NCBI GenBank assembly: GCA_964518575.1
Contig: CAZFGW010000006.1
Location: forward strand, 1 to 64,000
Source: MGBC163016 sp964518575
Lineage (GTDB): Bacteria; Actinomycetota; Coriobacteriia; Coriobacteriales; Eggerthellaceae
DNA: 64,000 nt
Reading direction: 5' to 3'
The notes under the pieces are model-generated. The model saw nothing but the letters and a program-made list of their open reading frames with translations. It searched no databases and was not told the origin of the DNA. Positions 17,463 to 27,103 of this stretch are shown piece by piece (position 1 is the first letter of the stretch; the number at the start of each line of letters is the position of its first letter). A program made the position numbers and the translations under genes.

Positions 17463-18560
17463 TCACGAAGCGTCGACCGCCGCAACCACGATATCCGCAA
17501 GGCGCTCAGCTGCCCGATTCGCTTCGAGCTTGCCAGCGGCGCGGTGCATCCGAGCACGCAGCTCCGGCTCATCGATCAGACGGAAAAGCGTTTGGGCAAA
17601 CTCTTCGCCCTCAACTTCATCATCGAGAATAAGAAACGCCCCACCGCTTTCGACATAGCTTTGCGCATTCGTCCGCTGATGATCGGCAGTGGCATACGGA
17701 TAAGGGACAAGGATCGCAGGAATTCCGCGTACAGCGATCTCCGCAAGGGAGGTTGCCCCTGCGCGGGACACGATCGCATCGGCTGCAGCAAGCACGAGCG
17801 GCATCTGATCCTCATAGCCTTTGAGAAGATAGCGCGCTTTCTCATCGTCCGTGAGTGAGAGCGCCTCACGCGTGCGATCGAGCTCATGCGGACCCGCGAT
17901 ATGGACGATGTACAGGTTTTCGCGCGAAAGCAATTCGTCTTTGAGTGCGGTAATGGCTTCATTGATATGCCGCGCTCCAAGCGATCCACCAAATACCAGA
18001 AGCATGGTCGCATCCTCAGGGATGCCCAGATATGCGCGTCCCTCTTCCCGCGTGCCCCGCTGCACATCTCTGCGCACCGGATTGCCCGTCACACTGACGC
18101 GGGCATCATCAGTGTTCACATCGGCATTGTCATACGTCAAACACACTGAGCATGCTTTCTTCGATGCATACTTGTTCGCCATGCCCATGACCGAGTTCTG
18201 CTCATGGATCACAAGCGGTATCCCGAGCGCGCATGCCGCCCGCGCAACCGGAATGGAAACGTACCCGCCAAATCCGACAACGACATCGGGTTTTTCTTCA
18301 GCAAGCCACTTCTTCGCGATGCGCGTGCCCTTCTCAGCCGCCGCAAGTGCTTTGATGAGGCTCAAGGGCTTTGAACGGTCAAACCCGTATACCTCGATCG
18401 GCATGAACGGCAGACCGGCTTGCGTGACGAGTTTCGCCTCAACGCCGGTAGGTGTTCCCACGAACAAGCACGTGAACCCGCGCTCAGAGAGCTCTTCGGC
18501 AAGCGCAAGAGCGGGATTGATATGACCTGCGGTGCCACCGCCAGAAAGAACGGCTTTCAT
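17463..18560 (-). CDS. murG: UDP-GlcNAc:lipid I GlcNAc transferase
   Basis: Peripheral membrane GT28 enzyme converting lipid I to lipid II. First G-loop GGGTAGHINPALALAEEL (about 7-24), second domain VFGGSLGARHINEA, ISRAGATSLAEIAVRGIPAILVPYP with the UDP-GlcNAc-binding residues. 365 residues. AGGAG lies before ATG 18560. Between ftsW and murC. Confidence 0.96.
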   Translation of the reverse strand: MKAVLSGGGTAGHINPALALAEELSERGFTCLFVGTPTGVEAKLVTQAGLPFMPIEVYGFDRSKPLSLIKALAAAEKGTRIAKKWLAEEKPDVVVGFGGYVSIPVARAACALGIPLVIHEQNSVMGMANKYASKKACSVCLTYDNADVNTDDARVSVTGNPVRRDVQRGTREEGRAYLGIPEDATMLLVFGGSLGARHINEAITALKDELLSRENLYIVHIAGPHELDRTREALSLTDDEKARYLLKGYEDQMPLVLAAADAIVSRAGATSLAEIAVRGIPAILVPYPYATADHQRTNAQSYVESGGAFLILDDEVEGEEFAQTLFRLIDEPELRARMHRAAGKLEANRAAERLADIVVAAVDAS

Positions 18561-18571
18561 ATAATTTCTCC

Positions 18572-19771
18572 TTACCGCCAGCGCTCGCCCGAACGCTCGG
18601 CGCGTACGACCCTCAGTTCATCGCGGCGCTTCGCATGGATCCGCGACTCTTCCCCTTCGCGTTGCACCGAAAGAATGAGTCCGATGATCAGAAGCGACGA
18701 TACGACCGACGAGCCACCCGAAGATATGAACGGCAACGGCTTGCCCGTAGTCGGAAACACCCCGATCGCACATCCGATATTCAAAAACGCCTGGCTGATG
18801 AGCATGATCGTAAGACCGCCCGCCACCATCGAACCGAAATTGTCAGACGCGTTCGTTGCGATGCGCAGTCCCAAAAACAAAATGAGCAAGAAAAGCGCGA
18901 TAACCACGAGCGCCCCAACAAGCCCCATCTCCTCGCCCAAAACCGCGAAGATGAAGTCACTGTCGGAAGCAAAGAGGTACTGGTATTTCTCATGGGAATT
19001 GCCAATGCCCACGCCGAACAGCCCACCTTCCGCAAGCGCATAGAAGGAGCGGATGATGTTGTACCCCTTCCCGAGACCGTTCTGCCCATCATTCCAGGGA
19101 TCGAGATACACCAAGCGGTCACTGCGGTAGCCCGAACCGAACACCGCAACGAGCAAAAACACAACGCCGGTTGCGGCTATTCCCGCAAGGATGGGTGCCG
19201 GCACCCGCCCGATCCACATGACGGCGAAGATACCGATGAGGCAGACGAACGTGGTTCCAAGGTCGGACTGTGTCTTGTAGAGAAACGCAAGCGGCAGGAT
19301 GATCAGAACAGCTGCCTGCACGAGCAGGATCTTAAGATCGATGCGCGAGCGTTGGTAATCGTAGAGGATCTTGATCGCCATGAGGAGAAGCGCAATCTTG
19401 ATGAACTCGGAGGGCTGCATGCCGATCGGTCCGAGGTAGAGCCACCGACGCGCACCGTTCACGGTCGTGCCCATCGCGAAGGTCAACACGAGCAAGAGCA
19501 TGCATACCGCCCAGAGAATCCATGTATACACACCCTCCCACCGCCGATATGGCACGAATTGCCAGACGAACACGCCCGCGACGATACCGATGACCACATA
19601 AATCCCCTGTGAGATCACGTCGCTATACGGATCCTTGCCCGCAGCTGAGAGCGATGCCGAGGAGGCGGAATACACCATGACAAGCCCGATCACCACAAGC
19701 GAGAAGACGCTTGCAAGCATCAAGATCTTATCGACCTGGGTTTGGGAAGGATTGCCTTTGTGCGACGCCAT
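18572..19771 (-). CDS. ftsW: SEDS peptidoglycan polymerase FtsW
   Basis: Polytopic septal glycosyltransferase working with the class B PBP encoded upstream. About ten transmembrane segments; SEDS landmarks include NGARRWLYLGPIGMQPSEFIKIALLL (about 103-128) and, late, PTTGKPLPFISSGGSSVVSSLL (about 344-365). 399 residues. A basic cytoplasmic C-terminus (about 370-399) follows. FtsW rather than RodA is chosen from its place between murD and murG. Confidence 0.93.
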   Translation of the reverse strand: MASHKGNPSQTQVDKILMLASVFSLVVIGLVMVYSASSASLSAAGKDPYSDVISQGIYVVIGIVAGVFVWQFVPYRRWEGVYTWILWAVCMLLLVLTFAMGTTVNGARRWLYLGPIGMQPSEFIKIALLLMAIKILYDYQRSRIDLKILLVQAAVLIILPLAFLYKTQSDLGTTFVCLIGIFAVMWIGRVPAPILAGIAATGVVFLLVAVFGSGYRSDRLVYLDPWNDGQNGLGKGYNIIRSFYALAEGGLFGVGIGNSHEKYQYLFASDSDFIFAVLGEEMGLVGALVVIALFLLILFLGLRIATNASDNFGSMVAGGLTIMLISQAFLNIGCAIGVFPTTGKPLPFISSGGSSVVSSLLIIGLILSVQREGEESRIHAKRRDELRVVRAERSGERWR

Positions 19772-19789
19772 GCGAATGCCCTTGCACGA

Positions 19790-21298
19790 TCAGCGGGTTG
19801 CACCCAGATTGCGAACCAATTCCTTGAAATGCGCCCCACGCTCTTCAAAGCACGTGAATTCATCGAAGGATGAACATGCCGGCGAAAGCAAGACGCTGTC
19901 CCCTGGCCTTGCGCACCGACACGCACGTGAGAATGCCTCATCGAACGTATCTTCCAGAAGAACTTCGATGCCCTGCTCACGAAGCACACCAAGTGCACGA
20001 GCGAAACGCTCCCCCGCTTCGCCAAAGCAAACCACGGCTTTACAGGTGCGCGCGCAACCTTCTACCAGGTCATCGAGCTCGGTATGCTTATCCCTGCCTC
20101 CGAGCATCACAACGCATCGTCCCTGATCCATGGCTGCAAGACCGGTGAGCGTCGAATCGACATTCGTTGCTTTCGAGTCGTTGAAAAACGCAATGCCCTT
20201 AACTTCACCAACGGGCTCGATGCGATGTTCGAGCGGTTTGAACTCATCGAGCGCACGCACAAGGGCAGCGCCATCTGCTCCGAGCACGGTTGAGCACGCA
20301 AGCGCAGCAAGCGCATTGAGCTGGTTGTGTACGCCCTTAAGGAGCATGTCTGCGCATCGTCCGTAGGCATATTCTCGCCCGTCCCACGCAACTGTGAAAA
20401 CACCGTCAGGATTGACAAAAGCAGCGTGGTCAGCACCGCAGGCTTGGCGCATATCGCCTTCGATGCCTTCACGCGTACCGATCGGGATGTAGGCGAAACC
20501 GCGCTCCTCAAGTGAGAGCGGACGGAGCTCACGCACCTTTTCGCGAACGACATCGTTTACCGCGTCGAGGATTGCAACACCTGCGCGCTTCGAGCCGAGC
20601 CCTTTGAGCAGGTTGAATTTCGCATCCCGGTATGCCTCGAACGAGCCGTGCCAGGAAAGATGGTCGGGTGTGATGCCGAGGATGATGGCAACATCCACAG
20701 CCATCTTGCTAATGGATGACAATTGGTATGAGGAAAGCTCGCACACGATGGCAATAGGTTTGGTAAGGGCAGTGCGCCGAGCGAGAAAATCCCCCACCAC
20801 GCGGATGCAAGCGCGTCCGATATTGCCGACCGCAACACTTTCAAAGCCAGCGTGCGCAAGGAGGTGTGCGGCAAGTGCGGTGGTGGTGGTCTTGCCATTC
20901 GACCCGGTCACGCCGATCCACTTCCACGAGATATCGCTTTCCCGATACGCGAACTCGACTTCGCTGATAAGTTCGGTCGAGCACTGACGGGCACTCATAT
21001 AGAAATCGGAGAGCGCAGAGATGCCGGGGCTTGCGATAGCAAGGTCGAACGCACCTTCGACATGCTGGGCACCGTAGATGACCTGCACGTCTGTCCGCGT
21101 CTCGAAAAACGCGACCGCGCCATCGGTGCGCGGACCGGCATAGACCGTGATACTTGTCCATCTGCCGAGCGCGTCTTCACGCAGGTAGTCGATCACTGCT
21201 TGTGCGCTCACGCCCGCTCCAAGGATGAGGATATCCCCCAGATTCTCATAGGCGAGATTCCTGCCATCAAACGTTGTTGTCAATGCACGCGCAGCCAC
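19790..21298 (-). CDS. murD: UDP-N-acetylmuramoylalanine-D-glutamate ligase
   Basis: Adds D-Glu to UDP-MurNAc-L-Ala. N-terminal ILILGAGVSAQAVIDYL, P-loop GVTGSNGKTTTTALAAHLL (about 129-147), NITPDHLS-type motif ITPDHLSWHGS, GVHNQLNALAALA, and FNDSKATNVDST with C-terminal GGRDKHTELDDL. 502 residues, somewhat long because of an insertion in the central domain. Starts at GTG 21298 shortly after the mraY stop; no strong ribosome site, so the start is less certain. Confidence 0.94.
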   Translation of the reverse strand: MAARALTTTFDGRNLAYENLGDILILGAGVSAQAVIDYLREDALGRWTSITVYAGPRTDGAVAFFETRTDVQVIYGAQHVEGAFDLAIASPGISALSDFYMSARQCSTELISEVEFAYRESDISWKWIGVTGSNGKTTTTALAAHLLAHAGFESVAVGNIGRACIRVVGDFLARRTALTKPIAIVCELSSYQLSSISKMAVDVAIILGITPDHLSWHGSFEAYRDAKFNLLKGLGSKRAGVAILDAVNDVVREKVRELRPLSLEERGFAYIPIGTREGIEGDMRQACGADHAAFVNPDGVFTVAWDGREYAYGRCADMLLKGVHNQLNALAALACSTVLGADGAALVRALDEFKPLEHRIEPVGEVKGIAFFNDSKATNVDSTLTGLAAMDQGRCVVMLGGRDKHTELDDLVEGCARTCKAVVCFGEAGERFARALGVLREQGIEVLLEDTFDEAFSRACRCARPGDSVLLSPACSSFDEFTCFEERGAHFKELVRNLGATR

Positions 21299-21304
21299 GC
21301 TCGA

Positions 21305-22351
21305 TCAACTCACCAATAGCGAACTTGCGAAGTAAAGCGCGAAACCGCATGCCGAAAGCACGCCCGAAATGATCCAGAAACGCACCACGACCTTCGTTTC
21401 GCTCCACCCCATTTTCTCGAAATGATGGTGCAGGGGCGCCATCAAAAATACGCGCTTGCCGGTGCGCCTGAAATAGGCGACCTGGATCATAACGCTGAGC
21501 GCCTCGGCAACGAACAAACCGCCGATGATGATGACGATGAATTCCGTTTTCGTCACCACTGCCAAGCACCCGAGCGCCATGCCGAGTGCAAGCGAGCCCG
21601 TGTCGCCCATGAAAATATCAGCGGGATGGGAGTTGAACCAGAGAAAGCCGATGCAGGTCCCCGCGAGCGCCGCGGAGAAGATAGCGGGCTCAAGCAGATT
21701 CTCGCGGAATGCGATTGCTGCCATGACGATCATCACGATCATGACTGTGCCCGCAGCAAGCCCGTCGAGACCGTCGGTCAGATTCACGGCATTACAAAGC
21801 CCAATGAGCAGAATCAAACAGAACACGATGTAGAGCCACGGAATGGTGAGCACTCCATCACCGAGCGGAATGGTCGTTGTCAGAATGCCGAGGTCAAACG
21901 TATAAATAAAGGGAATGGTGACCGTCGGTTCAATGCCGAGCATATTCACGGCGAACAGAATGAAGGCAAGTGCGATCACGAACTGACCGATGAGCTTCGC
22001 CTTCGGGGTGAGCCCGAGCGAGCGCTCATGTGCCACCTTGGAAACGTCGTCGATAAGGCCGAGAATGCCCGTCAGCACCACCGCCGCGAGCAGAAGGTAC
22101 GTCTCCGGATCGGGGATGCCGATGAGAAAGACGGCGATGATCACCGCGATGAGCATGATGACGCCACCCATGGTCGGCGTCCCGCTCTTCACGAGATGTG
22201 TCTGCGGTCCGTCATCGCGCACCTGCTGCCCGATATGGCTCGAGCGAAGAAAACGAATGAAGGCGGGCGTCAGCATCATGGTCACCACCATGCCGATCAC
22301 CACGGCAACGAATACCAAGAACGTGGGATATTGTGCGAAATAGGAGAACAT
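21305..22351 (-). CDS. mraY: Phospho-MurNAc-pentapeptide translocase
   Basis: Polytopic enzyme making lipid I from UDP-MurNAc-pentapeptide and undecaprenyl phosphate. Ten hydrophobic segments; motifs GTPTMGGVIM (about 53-62), GLIDDVSKV with the Mg-binding Asp pair, NAVNLTDGLDGLA (about 187-199), FMGDTGSLALG, and the cytoplasmic loop APLHHHFEKMGWSETKVVVRFW. 348 residues, normal. The ATG is next to the murF stop. Confidence 0.97.
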   Translation of the reverse strand: MFSYFAQYPTFLVFVAVVIGMVVTMMLTPAFIRFLRSSHIGQQVRDDGPQTHLVKSGTPTMGGVIMLIAVIIAVFLIGIPDPETYLLLAAVVLTGILGLIDDVSKVAHERSLGLTPKAKLIGQFVIALAFILFAVNMLGIEPTVTIPFIYTFDLGILTTTIPLGDGVLTIPWLYIVFCLILLIGLCNAVNLTDGLDGLAAGTVMIVMIVMAAIAFRENLLEPAIFSAALAGTCIGFLWFNSHPADIFMGDTGSLALGMALGCLAVVTKTEFIVIIIGGLFVAEALSVMIQVAYFRRTGKRVFLMAPLHHHFEKMGWSETKVVVRFWIISGVLSACGFALYFASSLLVS

Positions 22352-23863
22352 CTAGCTTGCCAGCCCTTCCGACAAGCGGTTGAGCTCCATGAACCGCGAT
22401 GCTTTCACGAGCACACAATCGGCGGGTTCAAGCACCCCTTCGAGCGCCTCGAGCGCATCGGCGATACTCTTCACATGCAGCACATGCGCCGCATCCATGC
22501 CAGAGGCAATCGCGCCATCTTTGATATGTTCGCTCATCTCACCCACGCACACTAACCGGTCGATCCCAAGTTCGGCAACGCATGCACCTACGCCGACATG
22601 GCAAGCCTCGGCAATATCCCCGAGCTCGCCCATATCGCCCAAAACGGCATAGCGCAGACCCGCAACGTCCATCGATGCCAGCGTGGAAAGCGATGCCCGC
22701 ATCGAATCGGGGCTTGCATTGTAGGTGTCATTGATGATGGTATAGCCTACGCGCGAAACGATGCGCTCAAGGCGTCCCGCCTCGGGCAGGGCTTTTCCGA
22801 GTGCGCTCACGACGGTTTCAAGATCGATCCCGAGCGCGAGTCCGACTGCAGCAGCCGCCGTCGCGTTCGAGACATTATGGATACCGCCGAGACGCAGATG
22901 ACACTCTGTGCATTTGAGATCAGGTTCCATATCGAAAAGTGTCGGAATGAGCTCTTGCGCCTCATCAACAAAGCCCTGAACGCAGAGAGTAAAGACCGGG
23001 TTTCCCTCATCATCGAGAGAGACATCGCGTGCGAACACAAAGCCTTTGTCATCCGCGCGCGCATCTTCCTTGCAACCCGATTGCGCATACCGATAGATAT
23101 CGATCCCGCGCTCGATAAGTGCAGCGTGATCGCTCATATATTCCGTGAAATCGTCGTTGGCATTCAAAAAAGCTTTGCCCACGCCATTTGGCAACCCCTC
23201 GAGCAGCTCCGCTTTCGCATCAGCAATAGCTTCGCGGCTGCCAAGGCGTTCAATATGGGAATCGCCTACATTGGTGATGACGCCCCAATCCGGACGAGCC
23301 ATATCGCAAAGAGCCCTGATCTGCCCTACCCCATCCATGCCCATCTCCAAAACGATGACCTCGGTGTCGGGGTCGGCTGCAAGAAGGGTACGCGGGGCAC
23401 CGAGTTCGTTATTCTGATTTCCTTTGGTCGCCACCACGCTGAAACGGGTCGAAGCGATATCCCTGATGAGGTTTTTCGTGGTGGTTTTGCCCGTAGAGCC
23501 CGTCACTGCAATGACGCGTCCACGCAGATGCGAGCGCCATCCTTTGGCAAGGTCGGTGATAGCATGGCTCGTGTTCGACACCGACATCACCGAAGCGCCG
23601 AGTTCGCGCGCAAGGACGCTCTCGGCTTCGCTGATCGGCTCAGACACCAAGATGCCCGTTGCGCCTTTGGTGAGTGCATCGCGTACGAAAGCATGACCGT
23701 CGACGTGCTCGCCGGGAAGCGCAACAAAGAGACTATCGGGAACGACCTCGCGCGAATCCCAAGTGATATCCGTGATGATCTGCGACGGATCAATGGGGTT
23801 CACCAGAAATTCTGCGCCCGTGAATTGAGCGATCTGCTTCGCGTTCAGCCTCATCGTGCGCAT
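22352..23863 (-). CDS. murF: UDP-MurNAc-tripeptide-D-Ala-D-Ala ligase
   Basis: Adds D-Ala-D-Ala to the UDP-MurNAc-tripeptide. P-loop AVTGSTGKTTTKNLI (about 118-132), KGNQNNELGAP, LEMGMDGVGQI, NVGDSHIERLGS, and the C-terminal INDTYNASPDSMRASL. 503 residues. Two in-frame ATGs: 23863 with AAGGCGGA, and 23854, which forms an ATGA overlap with murE; either is plausible. Confidence 0.94.
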   Translation of the reverse strand: MRTMRLNAKQIAQFTGAEFLVNPIDPSQIITDITWDSREVVPDSLFVALPGEHVDGHAFVRDALTKGATGILVSEPISEAESVLARELGASVMSVSNTSHAITDLAKGWRSHLRGRVIAVTGSTGKTTTKNLIRDIASTRFSVVATKGNQNNELGAPRTLLAADPDTEVIVLEMGMDGVGQIRALCDMARPDWGVITNVGDSHIERLGSREAIADAKAELLEGLPNGVGKAFLNANDDFTEYMSDHAALIERGIDIYRYAQSGCKEDARADDKGFVFARDVSLDDEGNPVFTLCVQGFVDEAQELIPTLFDMEPDLKCTECHLRLGGIHNVSNATAAAAVGLALGIDLETVVSALGKALPEAGRLERIVSRVGYTIINDTYNASPDSMRASLSTLASMDVAGLRYAVLGDMGELGDIAEACHVGVGACVAELGIDRLVCVGEMSEHIKDGAIASGMDAAHVLHVKSIADALEALEGVLEPADCVLVKASRFMELNRLSEGLAS

Positions 23864-25338
23864 TCCGCCTTCATGCAGAGTGCATACGCGGCTTCTTCGC
23901 GATCATCGAAATGCACGGTATCAGGTCCGAACATCATAAGATCCTCGTGTCCGCGACCCGTGATCAAAACCACATCTCCGCTTTTCGCCTCGTCAATCGC
24001 ACGCCTGATCGCACGCTTGCGGTCAGGTTCGATCGTGAAGTCCTCCGATATCTCCCGCATCGCCGCTGCCGTCTGCTCAATGATCTCGAACATGTCCTCG
24101 CCGTGACGATTGTCATTGGTAAGATACACGACATCCGCCTTCATTGCCTCGGCGCCCATGAGCGGACGCTTCAGCTTATCGCGGTCGCCTTCGCACCCGA
24201 ACACGAGGATGAGCCTACCACTCACGAGAGGATGCAAGGTGGCGATGACCTGCGCAAGCGCATCGGGTGTGTGTGCATAATCAACGTACACGCTCACTCC
24301 GCCGTCATCTCTCACGCGGATGCGCTCGAGCCTTCCCGGAACCGCTTTCGCGCTTGAAAGCGCACGCACGGCATCTCCAAGCGGAATACCGCATTCAAGT
24401 GCACATGCGAGCGCAACCATGCCATTTTCTACGTTGAAGGATCCCAAAAGCGGGAAGTCGACCGATGCGGTCTGCCCGAGAACCGAAAGCGTGAGCGCGG
24501 TTTCGGTGATGCTGCTTTCCATCTGGATGGGGTGGATATCGCAGCTCTCATCGAAGCCGACCTCAATGACCTCATCGCCCGCTTCCTTGCAGAGCGCCGC
24601 AAGTTTTTGCCCCCACGCACCGGCAACGCTGATCACGCGCTTGGCGGGATAGGTTTCGGTGAAGAGTTCGCGCTTGGCTTCGAAGTAATTCTCAAGCGTA
24701 TGGTGGTAGTCGAGATGATCTTGGGTGAGATTCGTGAATGCTGTGACGCAAAAGCGCGTACCGAGCACGCGCATCATATCCAAAGCATGCGAGCTGACCT
24801 CGATCGCAACGATTTTGCACCCCTCGTCGCGCATTTGTGCGAGCAGGCGCTGGAGGTCGACCGACTCGGGCGTGGTATGGGGGCTCTCAACCTCAACAGA
24901 GCCAATACGCGTACCCACCGTACCGATGAACCCACTTTTTACGCCCGCAGTGTGAGCGATATGCTCAATGAGATGCGTGGTCGTGGTCTTGCCATTCGTT
25001 CCCGTGACCCCGACAACTGCCATGTCGGAGGAGGGATGGTCGAAGAAGGCACAGGCGGCGAGCGCCATGGCACGACGCGTATCAGCCACCACCACTTCGA
25101 CAACATCGGAGGTATCAGCCAGATAAAGCTTGCGCTCAACAACGAGCACCTTCGCCCCCGCATCAATGGCATTTTGTGCGAAGGTGTGTCCGTCGACGTT
25201 CAGACCGACGATGCAGAAAAAAGCATCTCCCGAGCGCACGTCACGGGAGTCATAGGCAAGCCCCTCGACCTGGGTATTGGCATCGCCCAGGATGGTTGCG
25301 GGAATACCTTCGAACAATTGCGCACAGGTCTTGCTCAT
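23851..25338 (-). CDS. murE: UDP-MurNAc-dipeptide ligase (third-residue amino acid)
   Basis: Mur ligase adding the third stem residue. YDSRDVRSGDAFF (about 29-41), P-loop GVTGTNGKTTTTHLIEHI (about 112-129), HTTPESVDLQ, TQDHLDYH, VDYAHTPDAL. The specificity motif reads TNDNRHGED, neither the classical DNPR of diaminopimelate enzymes nor a clear lysine-type motif, so I do not assign the amino acid. 495 residues. First Mur ligase after ftsI. Confidence 0.93.
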   Translation of the reverse strand: MSKTCAQLFEGIPATILGDANTQVEGLAYDSRDVRSGDAFFCIVGLNVDGHTFAQNAIDAGAKVLVVERKLYLADTSDVVEVVVADTRRAMALAACAFFDHPSSDMAVVGVTGTNGKTTTTHLIEHIAHTAGVKSGFIGTVGTRIGSVEVESPHTTPESVDLQRLLAQMRDEGCKIVAIEVSSHALDMMRVLGTRFCVTAFTNLTQDHLDYHHTLENYFEAKRELFTETYPAKRVISVAGAWGQKLAALCKEAGDEVIEVGFDESCDIHPIQMESSITETALTLSVLGQTASVDFPLLGSFNVENGMVALACALECGIPLGDAVRALSSAKAVPGRLERIRVRDDGGVSVYVDYAHTPDALAQVIATLHPLVSGRLILVFGCEGDRDKLKRPLMGAEAMKADVVYLTNDNRHGEDMFEIIEQTAAAMREISEDFTIEPDRKRAIRRAIDEAKSGDVVLITGRGHEDLMMFGPDTVHFDDREEAAYALCMKAECAR

Positions 25339-25344
25339 ATGCCA

Positions 25345-27090
25345 TCACCTAGCAGGGACAATATTGTAAAGATCTATAGCTTCAAGCATTATATCGTGAA
25401 AGACCGATGCCATTCTTCCCTCGTAGTGGATATCGTTCGCGGAAACGAAGCAGGCAAGCTTCGAGTTCGAGTTATTGATGAAGCCCGCGAAGCAGAGGTT
25501 GTAGCGATCCTCCGCATACGTGCCATTCTCGGCGATCTCGGCCGTTGAGGTTTTGCCGGCAACATCAAAACCCTCGATAACCGCATCCTTGCCCGTTCCC
25601 TCTTCGACAACGCCGCAGAGCATCGTCTTGAGCTCACTGAGCGCTTCGGTATCGGTCACGATGGTCTCAGTGGGATATTCGATCCACTCGTTTGTCTGGG
25701 GCTTCGAGATGAGGAAATGGGGCGTTGCAAGCACGCCGTCAGCAGCGATCATGCCGTAGAAGCGCGCCATTGAAAGCGGTGTTGTGGTAAGTCCCTGACC
25801 AAAGCTGATGTTGTAGGCGGTAACGCGCGCCCACTCATCAAATCCCGGCATCCGCGAAGCTGCCTCGCCAGGATAGTCAACCCCTGTACGCTCCGTGAGC
25901 TTGAACCGCAGGATTTCGTTATAGAGGTTCTCGAATCCCGCTCGCTCAGAGACGAGCGAAATGCCCACATTGGACGATTCATTGAGAATGCGGCTGAACG
26001 ACATGATCTCATCGTAGCGCTCATGCGAGTCGGTGATGATGTACTCGTCAGCCGGAAGTTCAGCGGGGACGAACATCGTATCGGAGGCATGCATCGCATC
26101 CTGCTCGAGCGCCGTGAGCGCGGTGACCGTCTTGAAGATCGAACCGGGCTCGAACGACTGGTTGATGCAATTCAGGTTCTCCGATCCGATGATGGAGTTT
26201 TCCATGTCCGTTGGGTCAAGATACGGGTACGAGCACGCTGCATAGATCTCACCCGTCTCCCCATCAATGGCAATCGAAGTGCCCTTTTTGCCCTCATAGA
26301 CGGAAAGTCCCTTTTCGAGCGCCTCTTCCATCTTTGCCTGGAGTTTGATGTCGATCGAGATCATGATGTCTTCGCCATCAACCGCCGGCTCGTCAACCTT
26401 GACACCGCCGGGGATGGGCGCACCCTTCTCACCGCGCTCAGCCGAATACGTTCCCGCTTTACCTCTCAGGATGTCATCGTATTGCAGCTCAAGACCCGTG
26501 ATGCCGTTGCCGTCGACATCACACACGCCGATGACCTGACCGCCGATGCTGCCGTTGGGATATTCGCGCCGGCTGTCCGCGATGTAATACACGCCGTCGA
26601 GCTTCTTCTCCTTCAGGCGCTTTGCGACCTCCACATCAGCATGGCGTTTGATGTAGACGAACTGGGTCGATTCCTTCGTCAGAAGCTCTTTGTAGTCCTC
26701 GATGTCGCCCCCAAGCTCGTCGAAGAGCACGCGCGCCTCATAATCCGCATCGGTTACTTCGACGGGATTGCAGTAGATCGTGGTCGCATCGACGCTGACC
26801 GCAAGGATGACCCCGTTGCGGTCATAGATGGTGCCCCGGTTGGGCGAGGTATTGAAATTGATCGTGCGCGTTTCCTTCGCCATAGCGGTGTAGTTGTCCG
26901 CAACGATCACCTGAAGAAAGATCAGGCGCAGCAAAAATACCGCAGCGAGCGCCAAGAAAATGAGCGCGACTTTATTGAGATTGCGAATGGAACCGCCCTC
27001 GTGGGAAAGCGAAATCGAGCGCGCAGCGGCACGTCCACCGCGCATGACTTTGAAATCAGAACTATCAAGGCGGGAGGAGTTGCGACCCAT
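25345..27090 (-). CDS. ftsI: Class B penicillin-binding protein (FtsI/SpoVD-like)
   Basis: Septal transpeptidase, partner of FtsW. Basic N-terminus, one transmembrane helix (about 34-55), dimerisation/pedestal domain with NRGTIYDRNGVILA, then the transpeptidase domain: PGSIFK (Ser nucleophile and Lys), SSNVG, and AGKTSTAEIAENG. The third motif is KTS rather than the usual KTG. No PASTA domain follows. About 581 residues from ATG 27090, which has AGGGAG upstream. Overlapped by neither neighbour; FtsL precedes it. Confidence 0.93.
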   Translation of the reverse strand: MGRNSSRLDSSDFKVMRGGRAAARSISLSHEGGSIRNLNKVALIFLALAAVFLLRLIFLQVIVADNYTAMAKETRTINFNTSPNRGTIYDRNGVILAVSVDATTIYCNPVEVTDADYEARVLFDELGGDIEDYKELLTKESTQFVYIKRHADVEVAKRLKEKKLDGVYYIADSRREYPNGSIGGQVIGVCDVDGNGITGLELQYDDILRGKAGTYSAERGEKGAPIPGGVKVDEPAVDGEDIMISIDIKLQAKMEEALEKGLSVYEGKKGTSIAIDGETGEIYAACSYPYLDPTDMENSIIGSENLNCINQSFEPGSIFKTVTALTALEQDAMHASDTMFVPAELPADEYIITDSHERYDEIMSFSRILNESSNVGISLVSERAGFENLYNEILRFKLTERTGVDYPGEAASRMPGFDEWARVTAYNISFGQGLTTTPLSMARFYGMIAADGVLATPHFLISKPQTNEWIEYPTETIVTDTEALSELKTMLCGVVEEGTGKDAVIEGFDVAGKTSTAEIAENGTYAEDRYNLCFAGFINNSNSKLACFVSANDIHYEGRMASVFHDIMLEAIDLYNIVPAR

Positions 27091-27103
27091 AACCTGCGAC
27101 TCC

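Noticed and set aside
22598..24106. Plus-strand open frame of 502 codons across murF/murE
   Set aside because: Antisense shadow; it spans two well-identified Mur ligase genes and has no recognisable domain.
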